DNA of 64,000 bases from assembly GCF_001625195.1 (NCBI RefSeq), contig NC_054390.1:6793222-6857221 (forward strand), written 5' to 3'. The notes beneath the pieces are model-generated. The model searched no databases. It saw only the letters and a list, made by a program, of their open reading frames with translations, and was not told the DNA's origin. This DNA is from Drechmeria coniospora (taxonomy: Eukaryota > Ascomycota > Sordariomycetes > Hypocreales > Ophiocordycipitaceae). Both the position numbers and the translations under genes were made by a program. Of the stretch, positions 41,576-53,436 are shown piece after piece. Positions within the stretch are counted from its first letter, which is position 1; each line of letters opens with the position of its first letter.

Positions 41576-43489
41576 ATGCACGAAAATAGTGACGATATCC
41601 CATTGGTTAGGGCGAAAGCTGGAGCGGGAGCTCGGCCAAATATCCCTCCAGGAATATCCGGCGCAGGCCCGACGTCATCTCTGCAAGGTACCATCAGTCA
41701 ACAGTCATTCGTCACGAGATTTCATGCCATGGAGGACTCTATTTGGTCCGGGTGCTCAGATGAGACCAGGAAGAAAGCCGTAAAGGGCATGGTGACGGAG
41801 AAAGAGATGACGTTGTTGACCTGCCTACGCCGATATCCCAAAGCTATCGCTTGGTCCATGTTAATATTCCTCACCGTCGTTATGGAAGCGTTCGATAAGC
41901 TTCTCATCACTGGATTGTTTGCTTTGCCAACTTTCAACAGGAGGTTCGGTGAGCCGACGCCGACGCCGAATACATCTCTCGACTTTTCAATTTCACCCAC
42001 GTGGCAGATGGGCCTCCAAAATGCTGCCATTGCCTCCGAAATTACCGGTTTGCTGGCTTACGGATACGTTACAAACGTAACGGGCTACCGGAAAATGATG
42101 CTAGCCGCCCTTGCCTGGATCTGTGTTGCTGTTATCCCTGCTTTTGTAGCGACGAACCTAGCCGCCATTCTCGTCGCCCAGGTAATGTCCGGTACGCATC
42201 GAAGAAGGGCATGATATTCTGCCGCATGGCCCACCTACTTCTGACAGCATACTCGCAGGAGTCTCCTGGGGCATCATACAAACGCTTGCGGCGACGTACG
42301 CGGCCGAGATTGTGCCCTCGCTCCTGCGGGCCTTTCTCCTGAGCAACATCAACACTTGCTGGCTCCTTGGGCAGCTCATAGGCACCGGCATCCTTCGGGG
42401 GTTCGCACCGCATGAATCGGAATGGTCTTATCGGCTTCCGTTTGCCCTGCAGTGGGCATGGGCCGTCCCTCTCCTGGTTGGCATTGTTTTTGCCCCCGAC
42501 AGTCCATGTGAGCCTGCCCCCACCAAATATCATGATTGTTTGTCATACATGATAATAATCAAGGGAGAAATACAGGGTGGTTCATTCGCCACGACAAGCC
42601 GGACGATGCCCGGCGTGCGCTCTGTCGCCTGTCCAGCCAGGACAGCCTCGACATCGACAATGCGGTGGCCGTCATGCAGCACACGAACACGGTCGAGCGG
42701 AATCTCAACTACGGCCGCTCTACCTATGCCGATCTCTTCAAGGGCGTGAATCGGCGAAGGACGGAAATAGCATGCATGGCTTGGGTGTGCCAGGCCCTTT
42801 CCGGGGCCGCCCTGACCAGCTACGCGCCCTACTTCTTCGAGCAGACCGGCTTCAGCCCGTTGAAGTCATTCACCTTCTCGACTGCCATGTATGGCGTCGC
42901 CCTCGGCGGAGGAATGCTCTGCTGGGCCCTTATCCCTTACGTCGGCCGACGAATGCTCTACCTCATAGGGTTGAGCTCATCCACCGTACTATTGACAGCC
43001 GGCGGCATCACTTGGGTGCTCACGAGTGGAAAGCCCGGTGCCAACTGGGCTCTGGGTGGCCTAATTGTGGCAACAACATTGCTGTACAACTTGACCATTG
43101 GTCCCGTCTGCTACGTCCTCATCGCCGAGGTGCCTGCCACTCGGCTCCGGGTCCAGACGGTGGCCCTGGCCAGGGTAGCATACAACCTGGTGACCATCGC
43201 CAACAACATTCTGCTTCCCCTCATGCTCAACCCGAAAGGTTGGAGTTGGAGTGGCAAAGCTTGTTTTGTATACGCGGCAACATCCGCTTTGTGTCTGGTG
43301 TGGTGCTACTTTCGGCTGCCGGAGACCAGGGGGCTGTCATATTTGGAGCTGGATATCCTCTTTGAGCTGAAGGCGCCGTCGAAAAAGTTTGCGATTTTCC
43401 AAAAGAAGCTCAACGACTCGCCGTACGTCACCGCGTCTGCGGCGGAGCGGCTGACGAATCCGTGGCACGGATGGTTGGCCTACTCGTGA
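41576..43489 (+). CDS. MFS sugar (alpha-glucoside/hexose type) transporter
   Basis: Three exons (41576-42191, 42259-42507, 42576-43489) with introns of 67 and 68 bp. The protein is 592 residues from ATG 41576, or 541 from the second in-frame ATG at 41729. The second start leaves LRRYPKAIAWSMLIFLTVVMEAFDKLLI, the usual first membrane segment of maltose-permease-like transporters. Junctions restore VAQVMSGVSWGIIQTLAATYAAEIVPSLLRAF and APDSPWWFIRHDKPDDARRAL; the latter is the conserved P-E/D-S-P-R/W-W start of the central loop. About twelve hydrophobic segments are visible, with a GRR motif (YVGRRMLYLIG) and the ending PETRGLSYLELDILFE, a version of PETKGRT. Plasma-membrane proton-coupled sugar uptake is expected; substrate not determinable. 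Confidence 0.9.
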
Positions 43490-44768
43490 CACTGACCAGG
43501 CCTGCATTAGAATATACCCTTGCACCCCTATACCCCTAGTTATACCCCTTGCAGGATTTGGACATGATGTCACTTTTAGCCATGATGACACATGGAAGAT
43601 GGGTTTTTTTTAATCTCAGGACTTGAAGGCGACTTGGGTCTACCCCATCAACCAATGCAGGTTCTCTCTGCTCAGGAACAAGTCGAGAGGAGGCACGATG
43701 CTGTTGAATCTCAATACCGCAAACGCAAAGCGTGTGCGTTGCGAAGGATCGACACATTAATGCGTAGTTCTGACGTTAATCAATACCTTATCAACACTGA
43801 CTCTGACCATTCGCATTGTAAATCCAGGTTATGAAAGTGACCTCGCAGCTGCCAACAAGTCAAGATAGGAGACCAGCTGACGGCAGGAAGAAAGTCTTCA
43901 GATGAAGACGTTCCAGACTGCGAATCTGTGCCACTTCTTACGTAGTATGAGGGTTGAAGATGTCGAAAAGGACTCTGTAAGAAATGGTGTGGCTTCCGCG
44001 TGAATGATTCTTCTGCTTTCGCGCACCGAATTCTTGATCAACGTATCAGCTGCACCCTGCAGAGCCGCTCGGCTTGCACGGCGGCGCCCAACCTGTCCAG
44101 CAGCCGCCAAAACTGACCAGGGGAATTCTATTGCCTGCATCTCCACCGCATCGGCACCACCAGATTCATACTCGTACGCAGACCCGCACGCCGACTTTGA
44201 ATGACTGACGTGGCTGCAACCATTTGAAATCCAACAAGCAGGCCAAACCGAGTAACCATATGCGGCTGAAAGTGCTGGCAGATTAAGACTCGATGCATCA
44301 AGGCTGCGGTTGGGACAAAAACGAGCGAGCAGCAAGCTTGACGAGAAGAGATGAATCCCGCTGCAGTGAGATTCTGCCCGTAAAGTTCCAGTTCGCCATG
44401 ATGTCCTCGGCATGCAACACCGGTAAATGTCCCCCAGTTGGCGGTCCGATTATTCTGCCTGCGCTTGCATATTTTCGTATCGGGAGATTGCTGCTGAAGA
44501 AATATTGCAGCCGGTAATGTTGCATTATTGATGACGATGCCCGGTATGAACCATGAACCGTTGGCTCGCTACCATCCATCGGATCCGCAACGATGGAGAA
44601 TCACGCCACTTCAACGGCCTCTCCCCCCTGGTGTAAGTGCCGGGTCGAGAGCATCAAGCTTATAGATGTAAGCATGTTGACGCTCTGAAATTCTCGGTTC
44701 ATTTTTCGACGTATGAGTAAGAGTTCCACCTTCCTCTGCTGTATTGTCGTTGTTGTGTCGCATTCACC
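43490..44768. other. Intergenic, no gene seen
   Basis: Contains one 171-codon minus-strand open stretch (43898-44413) without recognisable domains or intron signals. Otherwise short frames only. Confidence 0.55.
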
Positions 44769-46163
44769 ATGGGCCTTGTTCTTTTTTTGCTTGCACCCGT
44801 TCTCGCACTTGCGACACCAATCCTAGACGCCGTTTCCGTTGCAGTTCAACCGAAACAGCCGATCAACGGGACGGCGGAATACACGACACAATGCAAGACA
44901 TGTCCGTACAACCTCTGCACGAATGTGAACGTGCCCTGGGGCGGGGATAAGGTGGTGTTGACCTGCTGGACCAAGTACGAATAACTGTTGACGGGGGATA
45001 GTAAAACGACCGAAGAGCTGACGCAATACATACTAGCGGCGATCTGGTGGGAGACACTCGACGTTGGTGTACGACGTCACTGTCTCTGAGATCAAGGAAC
45101 GAGTTCCCGCTTAACTCTCCCTCGCAGTGAAAACGATTGACAGCTGCTACATTACGGAGTACGATCTCATAGAGTACGCCGGCGACTGTAGGTTTACGCT
45201 TGCACCACAACCTATGATGCTAGGTCTAAAGAAACCTTGGCTCTGCAGTTTCGGCAGACCTGAAATACTGCGGTCAAGTCTCGCTCGATATCACTCGGCA
45301 GGCTGCGGCGGTGCGATATCTCTCCGAGTGTAAATGGGCACCTTCCACGTCGTCCGAGTCGATGCAGTTTTACGGGCGAGACGTTGACGTGACGTTGACA
45401 TGTTGGACGGAGGGTTATACCAAGATTATGGGCGACTGGTGCGTCGAGAAGCTGAGGGTGATGAACGACCAAGCAAGTTGCTAAATGGTCCACATCTCCA
45501 AACAGGTTCTGGTACAAGGTTCGTCGGGCAATGATCCGCCGACCTGCAGCGAGACCTAGGCTGAGTGTGTACAGACGACAGACAATTGCCATGTCAGCGG
45601 ATCCGGCTTGTGGAAGGCACCAGGTAGGTTGAAAGGAGCCAGGATCGGTGAAACCGGCTAAGGTGGCATCTCGTCACAGATCGAAGCAAGCTGAACAACT
45701 GCGGACCCGGACCCGGCCCACGTATCAATGAGACGAGACGATCCATCGACGCTGTGGAAGAGTCCCCCGCACTCAAGTCGAAGCGGAACGAGGAGGATGA
45801 CCCTCCCAGCCGACGCTGGCTCCAAGCGGAGAAGATTGGTGAGGAGTACGCGCCATGCTTCAGCTGTGCCAGCGGCAGTCGAAACTCGACATGCGGCGTG
45901 GTGAAAACCTACGAATTCAACGACACCGTCGTCAGTCAATGTCTCACGAGCGAGGACGTTGCCTTTCCCAACGGATCGTTCTCGAGCAAGACGTGGATGG
46001 TGCGTCAACCGGCCCCCCCTCCTCAATGCCTTGCCGCTGGATGGATGTTCTGCTGACTCGTCCATGGTCGGTCGAGGGCAGCTCACGACGGATTGGTGCT
46101 ATGTTGATGGCCTGGATTTCTGGGTGCCACCGTGGGACCGTATCGCCCCCCTTCCCTACTGAC
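44769..46163 (+). pseudogene. Decayed Cys-rich secreted repeat-domain gene
   Basis: Starts with ATG 44769 and a signal peptide (MGLVLFLLAPVLALA), followed by CKTCPYNLCTNVNVPWGGDKVVLTCWT and a stop at 44982. Further pieces follow in different frames: IDSCYITEYDLIEYAGDC (about 45135-45190); a 78-codon stretch ending VTLTCWTEGYTKIMGDW (about 45250-45430); YAPCFSCASGSRNSTCGVV with VVSQCLTS (45754-46000); and TDWCYVDGLDFWVPPWD (about 46085-46140). They share one pattern: CxxC near the start, V-x-L-x-C-W/L-T in the middle, and a closing D-x-C-Y-V/I-x-x-x-D-L/F. This suggests three or more copies of a small SH3b-like secreted domain. Some gaps could be introns (for example GTGCGT at 45432 to ACAG at about 45505), but WWETLDVGV to VYDVTVSEIKERVP needs a frameshift and several stops are unexplained. 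I call it broken, while a heavily spliced live gene is possible. Confidence 0.5.
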
Positions 46164-47471
46164 TATCCGAGCGACCTGTGAGGAAGGCGACTGACTTGTG
46201 ACTTGATGGCAGATTATCGCTACCCGCGATGCGATCGTTGGAAGGTTTATGCATGAGGAGGGTGCCAAAGTTTTGCGTACTGGACGGCGGTCGGTCGGGT
46301 AACCTGAAGCTCGATCCGCTGCGAGCGTCCTCGCGGACTGGTCATGGTCATCGAGGCCAATGCAGAAGTGTCTCCAGCCCTGTAATTGTGCTGGTGCCAT
46401 TCCATCAACCGCGTGACTTGTTTTGTCATAATTCGGTGTTTGTTCCTAGCTGGACTGGACTGATCAGTGCCACGGTCCATTTTTGCACTCGTCACACTGC
46501 GCAGGAAAGGTGATCTTTGTGGCATTCGCGAGCTGCAGATGTTTGCTGCATGGGATCGTCATTCCTTCAAGCTTTGTGCGTGTGGCCAAGCGACAGCCCG
46601 GGAAGCTGTTGAACAGCCACGACTCGAGGGCTTCGACATTGGATTGCCACGGATGAAGCTTTCTCCGTCGTTGCGGGTGATGCGTAGGAAGTGCTTGGTA
46701 CCGTAGTTGCAAGTGCCTGCCTGCCTGGGTTCAAGTACTACATTAGCACCGAGGTACATGCCTACCTAGCTGTGCCGTAAGTATACAGTACTGCATACTA
46801 GGTAGCAGGATGGTATTCATGATATCCAAATACAACACGTTGGTTGAGTTGGGAAATCTAAAGCCCAATGTTCGTAACGCAGTACTGTACTTGGATGGAA
46901 TGGCAGCAGGTCCCGGGTACTGTCTGTGAATTTCCAGCACCCGCTAACCCTATATTTTCAAGCGTCGGACCACTGGAAGCACCTGACGCTGCCTGCTGGC
47001 TCAGTGTTGGCCTTCCGTCCGGTACGCTACAAGCGAATGACCACCCCGCTTCGTCCTCCATCATGATGAGATCGGAGGCCGATTCCGATTACGTCCAACT
47101 ACCCAACTACACTGCAACGGCGATGGAGCACACCGCCGTCAGCTGACACGTTGGCACTCGTCCAACCCTTCATCCGCCCATCGAATCGTCCGTCTGTCCG
47201 TTGACCAACCATTCCTACCGGACCAGCAGTTCGGAAATGGACCGGGAAATTCCGAGGCACATGCCACTCCACCAGCGGCCAAGACCGCGGTGTTCATGGT
47301 AGCGAGGGCTACCGTGAACACCGCAACTCGTCCGTCTCTATTCCTCCGCCTAGTTGATCTTGTCGATGCCGCTGCGAACAAGTGCCCTCGATCGACAACG
47401 ACACAAGACCCGGCTGGACAAGGACGGAGGAAGGCTCTGGTTGCCTCAATTCCAACTTGATATTCGCCGTC
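46164..47471. other. Intergenic, no gene seen
   Basis: Short frames only. A few GTAC words occur at 46790-46900. Nothing else supported. Confidence 0.55.
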
Positions 47472-49876
47472 ATGGCACCTCACCCTCTCTCGGATCTCAG
47501 CCTCGACGAGACAAACCATGCGCGCGATACTGTCCTGAAGCTGCATCCCGGTTGTGTTATCGACTTCCGAGCCATTTATCTGCTGGAGCCGCACAAGGCA
47601 GACATGATCCCCTTCCTCGAGCGAGAGCATGCCGGCCAGGACGAAATCGACGACGGGAGCCCGCGACCAGCTCGCCTCGCCCAGATGCGATACGACGTTA
47701 TTGGTGGATCCAAGGCTGCCGAATATCATGAATCCGTCATCGATATTTCTACCTCTCAACGTGTCGATCATCGAATAGTCGGGCCCGGCCACCATGCAAG
47801 CTTGACCATGTTCGTCTGCCGTTTCCTTTGCCCTGGGGTCCGCCTCTCAGTCGCCTGCCACCCCCTCCTTGATGCTGCCTCTCCTCCTTGCTTTCCTTGA
47901 CACCGACATCAAACCTAACGCACTGTCCAGATTCGAGTTTGAAAAGTTGATCGAGTCTGTCAAAGCCTCGCCGCTGTTTCAGGAGAAGCTGAATACGATC
48001 GAGCTGCCGGACGGCTTCGAGCTTGTCCTCGAACCTTGGCCTTATGGCGCGCCGGATGAAGCCGACGGCGCAACTCGCTTCTTCCAGGCCCTCTGCTTTG
48101 CCCAAGACACGCGCCACGGCAACCCAGACGCCAACTTTTACTCGTATCCGCTCCCTCTCATCCCCATCATGGACGCGAGCACGTGCGAGATTGTGCGCGT
48201 CGACGAGCCTGCCACGGGCGGAAATGGGGATCCATTTTCTGGAATAAGCCATAAAAAAGCCGTCCTCGATCACTGCCGGCCGGCCGAGTATGTGCCCGAA
48301 CTGCTGACTGCTGGCACGCGCAAGGACGTCAAGCCCTTGGTCGTCTTGCAGCCCGAAGGCCCCAGCTTCACCGTATCGGATGCCAACCTCGTCCAGTGGC
48401 AGAAGTGGCGCTTCAGAGTTACCTTCAACCCCCGCGAGGGAGCTGTCCTGCATGACATTCGATACGACGGCCGCAATGTCCTATACCGGTTGAGCATGAG
48501 CGACATGGTGAGCGGAAGCAGCCAGCTCCCGTCGGCTGAGCCAAGCGCTGACTCAGGTGGGCTCGTACCAGACGGTGCCGTACGCCGACCCGAGGGCGCC
48601 CTTTCACCGCAAGCAAGCATTCGACTTTGGCGATGGCGGCCTCGGTCATGCTGTCAACAACCTCAAGCTCGGATGCGACTGTCTAGGAGCAATCAAGGCA
48701 AAGCCCCCTTCCCCTCCTGCCCCCTTCTCAGACGGATCGGAGCATGTGGGACATACAAGTCAACTCACGGGCTTGCTGACCATACCGTCTAGTACTTTGA
48801 CGGCGTCCTGACAAACTCGGACGGTTCTGCCGTCGCGACCAAGCAGGTCATCTGCCTGCACGAGCAAGACGACGGCATTTCTTGGAAACACACCAACTGG
48901 AGGACGGGTCGCGCGGTCGTCACCCGTCGTCGGGAGTTGGTCGTCCAGTTCATCATCACCCTTGCCAACTACGAGTACATTTTCGCTTTCAAGTTTGACC
49001 AGGCCGCAGGCATCACGTTTGAAGCGAGAGCGACGGGGATCGTGTCGGTCGTCAACATAGACGAAGGCAAGACGGCGCCCTGGGGAAATGTGGTCAACCC
49101 GGGAACGCTGGCGCAGAATCACCAGCACCTGTTTTGTCTCCGCATCGATCCGGCCATCGACGGCCACTCCAACACACTCGTCCAGGAAGAGAGTCTACCG
49201 GTTCCCAGCCATGCACTCGCTAATCCGAACGGAAACTTGTACGAGGTGCACACGAAGCCCATCACGACCTCGTCAGGAATCGACCTCGCACCTTTTCGAA
49301 ATAGGGTCTTCAAGGTGCAAAACAGGTCCAAGAAGAACCCGATCAGCGGGAAGGCTGTAGGGTACAAGATCACCATGCCACCCTCGCAGCTGCTCCTCGC
49401 AGACCCGAGCAGCATCCAGGCGCAACGGGCGCTCTTCACGAAGCACCACATCTGGGTGACCAAGCACAAGGACGACGAGCTCTACGCCGGAGGTCGCTAC
49501 ACACTGCAGAGTCGTCGAGAGAAGGGTGGAGTGGCGGACGCGGCGGCGCGAGGCGACAACGTCGAGGACGAAGACATTGTTATTTGGTCTGTCTTTGGAC
49601 TTACTCACAATCCCCGAGTCGAAGACTGGCCCGTCATGTGAGAGCTTAATGAGAATTCCAGTCCCTCGGAGTGAGGATGCTAACCCCGACGGATCGCTTT
49701 GTAGGCCCGTCGAAACGCTCCAGGTTCAAATGACACCCTCTGACTTTTTCACCTGCAATCCGGCCATCGATGTGCCTTCCTCGACGGATGAAGGCTCGAG
49801 GCTGGTGGCAAATAAGGCATGCTGCACTGATAAGAGCATGGTGAATAGCGGCCAATCTCCCCTCGGGCAAGGCTAA
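47472..49876 (+). CDS. Copper amine oxidase
   Basis: Five exons (47472-47809, 47931-48507, 48572-48697, 48793-49637, 49705-49876) give 685 residues with all phases consistent. The N2/N3 domains are recognised by [19 protein letters not shown] and [24 protein letters not shown]. The catalytic domain has [34 protein letters not shown], and [21 protein letters not shown], in which Tyr407 of N-Y-E/D is the precursor of the topaquinone cofactor. His457 and His459 (NHQHLF) are copper ligands, and the ending contains [15 protein letters not shown] and the third-histidine region. The enzyme deaminates primary amines to aldehydes with H2O2 and ammonia; such fungal forms are often peroxisomal or cytosolic. 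Intron 3 (48698-48792) begins with GC rather than GT. The acceptor of intron 2 is uncertain between 48556 and 48571; I prefer 48571 as it gives [10 protein letters not shown]. Confidence 0.92.
48698..48792 (+). other. GC-AG intron in the amine oxidase gene
   Basis: Exon 3 ends ATCAAG, and the intron starts GCAAAG and ends CGTCTAG. Joining gives AIK/YFDG, the family sequence, and no GT donor in phase is available. A CTGAC branch candidate (TGCTGACCAT) lies about 15 bases before the acceptor. Confidence 0.75.
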
Positions 49877-50149
49877 GCATCGCACCTTGACGCTGTGCAT
49901 CCTCAACGATGTAGACATGATGAGCACTTCCAGCTAGTCGCCAGGCCATGTTCGTATAGATACTGTCGCTGCATCCCACATTGAGCGCTGTTGATTATCA
50001 TCTTCTTGCATGCTCAGCTGTAATCGTTCTTGTTTCCATCTGACGGGATTATGCCAGTTAATCAATGTGAGGCAAACAAGCTGTGGGCACATCTTCAGGG
50101 ATGTCAGGGTTCCCATGGGGAACTTCATGTCGGTTCGAAGCCGGCTCAG

Positions 50150-51700
50150 CTAGGTCAAGAACATGCGCAAGTTCCCTCCGACGTGTTTCAAATCCAGCAG
50201 AAATGTGTCATGGCCAAAGAGGCTCATCTGTTCGCTCAGCTCCACGTGCGTCACGTTTCTGTTCCCCGCCAGCCTGAGCGACTCGGCTACCTCGCGCTGC
50301 TGCCAGGCTGGGAAAAGAATGTCGCTCGCGACGCCCATGACCAATGCGGGCGTGTCACGCAGGGGTGCCAGGCCGAGGACGAGATCGGCGGGCGGCCGTG
50401 AGGATACGGGCTCGATGCGTGCCGCATCGTCGCCCCGAGACTCTGGCTGCTCCTCGTACGGCGTCTTAGGGAGGGTGAGGCTGCAGTGGAGGAGGGAGCC
50501 CGCTTGGGAACCGTTGCCGCGGGCTGCGCGCCGGCTCTGGGTTGCGAGCTGGTTTTCGCGGCCAAGATCGAATAGGTCCATCGCTTTGCTCACGTAGAGG
50601 AGACTGTTCGGGTCGTATTCGAGACACCACTTCTCGCCGGCGTGGTCCAAGTAGGTCTCGATGAGAAAGTCGGGGCACAGGGCAGGCGGCTTGCCGGGGT
50701 CGGCCCTTCGGCGGCCGAAGCGCTGCTCCCACTCGGGCCCGGAGCGGTAGGTGACGGTGGCGATTTCGCGGGCGAGCTTCATGCCGGCATGGGGAGGGAT
50801 GCCGTCGTAGTAGAAGCCACGGTTCCAATGCGGGTCCATCATGAGCACCTGGCGCTGCGTGTGCCGCATGGCGATGCTGTACGGATGGCTGCGGCCGCAG
50901 CCGCTGATGGAGACGACGCGGCCGACCCTCGACGGGAACAGGACGCCGGCGGCCAGGGACTGCATGCCGCCCATGCTGGAGCCAACGCTGGCGTAGAGCT
51001 TGTCGATTCCGAGGCCGTCGAGCAGGCGAAACTGGGCGCGGACCATGTCCTGCATGGTGAGGATGGGGAACCTCGTCGCGTACTTTTCTCCGTTACCGGG
51101 GTCGACGCTGCCGGGGCCGGTGGAGCCGTAGCATCCTCCGATGACGTTGGTGCAGATGATGTGATACTTGTCCGTGTCCAGAGGCGCGCCGGGCCCGATG
51201 AATCTTTCCCACCAGCCAGGCTGAGGGTTCGCCGGCGTGGAGTGGGCGTGCGACGAGGCCGACAAGCCGGTGTGGAGGAGAATGACGTTGGACTTTTGCG
51301 CGTTCATCTCGCCCCAGGATTCGTAGGCGACGTTGAACTCGGGAAGAACGCCGCCCCAGTCGAGCTCGAGCGGTTTATGACACTGGTAGGTGAGGGTGAC
51401 GCCAGAGGTGTAGGAAGGTTCGGGGCCCGACGACGGTCTCGGACGGGCACCGGCCTTGAGCGTTTCCGATCGGGACTCGATCGCATCGAGGCAGGGGAAG
51501 GCCATGGCAGGGTTAGAGGCCGCCCCGGAACGTCGTGTCGCACCGGCCTGGAAGTGTCTTCTTGGCTGCTGCCGGGATGCTGGGTTGCACTGCCAGCTGC
51601 CTTGACATGGTGGGCATGGTGATTTTGAGCGCTGCAGTGACCTCTGCAGTGGCCTCTGCAGCAACCGCGGCGCGGTAGCGAGTGGCCGCAGCGACACCAT
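50150..51700 (-). CDS. Serine O-acetyltransferase, mitochondrial CysA-like (MetX/alpha-beta hydrolase family)
   Basis: Single exon of 516 residues on the minus strand from ATG 51700. The first 60 residues are rich in Arg, Ser, Gln and Leu without acidic residues, fitting a mitochondrial presequence. Then AFPCLDA and [14 protein letters not shown] begin the conserved part. Landmarks are [49 protein letters not shown] and GSSMGGMQ. The triad is Ser242 (before MGG), Asp460 (GVASDILFP) and His497 (FGHDTF). The AFPCLD and GPEPSYT blocks favour the fungal CysA/Cys2 serine acetyltransferases over the closely related homoserine acetyltransferase Met2. Reaction: L-serine plus acetyl-CoA to O-acetylserine for cysteine synthesis. 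An insert of about 60 residues after [13 protein letters not shown] is Ser/Arg-rich. The fold is certain; serine versus homoserine specificity is inferred. Confidence 0.88.
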   Translation of the reverse strand: MVSLRPLATAPRLLQRPLQRSLQRSKSPCPPCQGSWQCNPASRQQPRRHFQAGATRRSGAASNPAMAFPCLDAIESRSETLKAGARPRPSSGPEPSYTSGVTLTYQCHKPLELDWGGVLPEFNVAYESWGEMNAQKSNVILLHTGLSASSHAHSTPANPQPGWWERFIGPGAPLDTDKYHIICTNVIGGCYGSTGPGSVDPGNGEKYATRFPILTMQDMVRAQFRLLDGLGIDKLYASVGSSMGGMQSLAAGVLFPSRVGRVVSISGCGRSHPYSIAMRHTQRQVLMMDPHWNRGFYYDGIPPHAGMKLAREIATVTYRSGPEWEQRFGRRRADPGKPPALCPDFLIETYLDHAGEKWCLEYDPNSLLYVSKAMDLFDLGRENQLATQSRRAARGNGSQAGSLLHCSLTLPKTPYEEQPESRGDDAARIEPVSSRPPADLVLGLAPLRDTPALVMGVASDILFPAWQQREVAESLRLAGNRNVTHVELSEQMSLFGHDTFLLDLKHVGGNLRMFLT

Positions 51701-52303
51701 GATCGCTGTTCATCAGGGCCGAACGTGTCGTGTTGAATCTCGAATGGGTTGGTTCGTCATCAATCATCATTTCATCCTATCGACGAGGCGGTTGGCGATG
51801 ATGCAATCGCTGAGTCAGCTTCTCACACCATTGCACGTGCCAACCATGATACTGAGTTTCAAACAGGTGCTGGTGTCGAGCCGAATTTCCATTTCCACTT
51901 GCACTAACGTTCTCGTTCTCGTTTCCATTCATGGTATGTATTTCGCCCGGGTCTTGCCCAGCGCACCGAGTGCTTGGACAACAAAGCAGGCATTGGAATG
52001 GTCTCCGTCCAAGACGCTGACCAAACTCGGTCTCTTCAGGTGCTTGTACGAGGAGCATGTGTCTACTTAGTACCAGGGCGACAGGAGTATTGCATGTACC
52101 CTGTCGTGTCTACGAACACCCTTGAGCCCAGGGAACCTGTCAGGAAGCAAGCATGAGCGTGCGTGCCGTGGCAGGCTACAACGAATGAAGGACCGAGGTC
52201 GGCATCTTCCCACGGATGAGTGGAAGGATCCAAGTGTGAATGGAGGGAAGCGGCAGTGTGGTTGCTATGTTCATGAAGCGCCCTCGTCGTCTCCGGACAC
52301 TCT
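51701..52303. other. Intergenic, no gene seen
   Basis: Promoter of the serine acetyltransferase and 3' flank of the next minus-strand gene. Short frames only. Confidence 0.55.
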
Positions 52304-53436
52304 TTACACTGCCCAGTAGATGTCGATCTTGACGGACTCGACAAAGTTGATCCAGCCGGGGAAGCGCGCCTTCGCCCACACCGTCACGACATCACCAATC
52401 TTCAGGCCTCGCACGAAGCTGCCGTCACCCGTCGCCCGCCCCCGCCCCTCCTCGTCGAGCACCTTTCCGCCATCGGAATCGGCCGCGGTGTTATCGCGGT
52501 AGGACCAGGTGACGACGTGGTCCTGCCAATCCCACGTCGCAACCTTGTTGCGGTGTATCTCGAGGGAGGCCTGGCCGTGGAGGGGGTGAACGTATTCAAA
52601 GTCCTGATCCGGCCCGTCGCGCTGGATCGCCGGCCGCATCGGCCGAATGCTGCAGACGGGGAGCTGCGGAGCCGTCGAGGAGGGGACTTCGTGGCGGACG
52701 TCATAGGTGCATTTGCTGTCGCCTGATGACACGAGTGTAAGCCGGCCGAGGGAGCACGCGCTGGGGTTGCGTCGCGGGCGGTGCTTACAGTCTTGCGTCG
52801 CATCAAACCGTTCCAGGCCCGCCTCAAACCAGGTCCAGGCGGCCCGGTAGGTACCACGGGCACCGACTTGGCCGCCGTAGCCCTGGTCTCTGCTCCGGAG
52901 GGAAAAGACGATTTTCCGACATGGATTCGCGAGCCTCGGAGTGGGGTAGCGGACGAGCTTGGCAAAGAACAGCCTGTCGTGTTCTTCGGATAGGGGTAGA
53001 GGCTTGGCCTCGTTCGTGTCGTACGCGAGCTCCTCCACAAGGTTCCGCGCGCCGTCGATGCCCGTGAGGCCAAGGGGGTACGAGCGGAGCTGGGAGGGCA
53101 AGCAAGATGAGCGACGAGGCCGGAGGGGAGAGTGCCGTGTCGAGGTCAACCTACGAGGAACCTGTCTTCAAGGTGGCTGCTGCCACTGACGCGCAGGCAG
53201 TCCTGGTGTTCGGTTGTGTAGTTGATGGCGTTGGTCGAATGGGCCCAGTACTCGGCAAAGTCGAAAATGGCGTCGACGAGATCTGGAGGCAGGCGCAAGC
53301 TGCGGACGAGCATGATCCGCGTGACGGCGATGTCTATGGGCGTGGGATTGTAACCGTCATCGCTGGCGGGCGTCGTGTCGCCGGGCACTGCCGTGTCACC
53401 GGGCGCTGGGTTGGGGGTGTAGACGTCCGTTTCCAT
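52304..53436 (-). CDS. Conserved ascomycete protein of unknown function
   Basis: Three exons on the minus strand (53436-53155, 53089-52789, 52722-52304) with introns of 65 and 66 bp (GTAGGT to CCCAG, GTAAGC to ATCAG) give 333 residues from METDVY. Two in-frame ATGs further upstream (53481 and 53523) would add 15 or 29 hydrophobic residues. Recognisable blocks are LRLPPDLVDAIFDFAEYW, LRSYPLGLTGIDG, AYDTNEAKPLPL, NPCRKIVFSLRSRDQGYGG, YRAAWTWFEAGLERFD, DWQDHVVTWSYRDN and GRATGDGSFVRGLKIGDVVTVWAKARFPGW. Together they look like a conserved beta-rich fungal protein that begins with an F-box-like LPPDLVDAIFDFA helix. I recall similar proteins in ascomycetes without an assigned function. No catalytic motif seen. 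Confidence 0.8.

Noticed and set aside
43898..44413. 171-codon minus-strand open frame in the gap after the sugar transporter
   Set aside because: No domain, no signal peptide, composition like random translation; may be chance.
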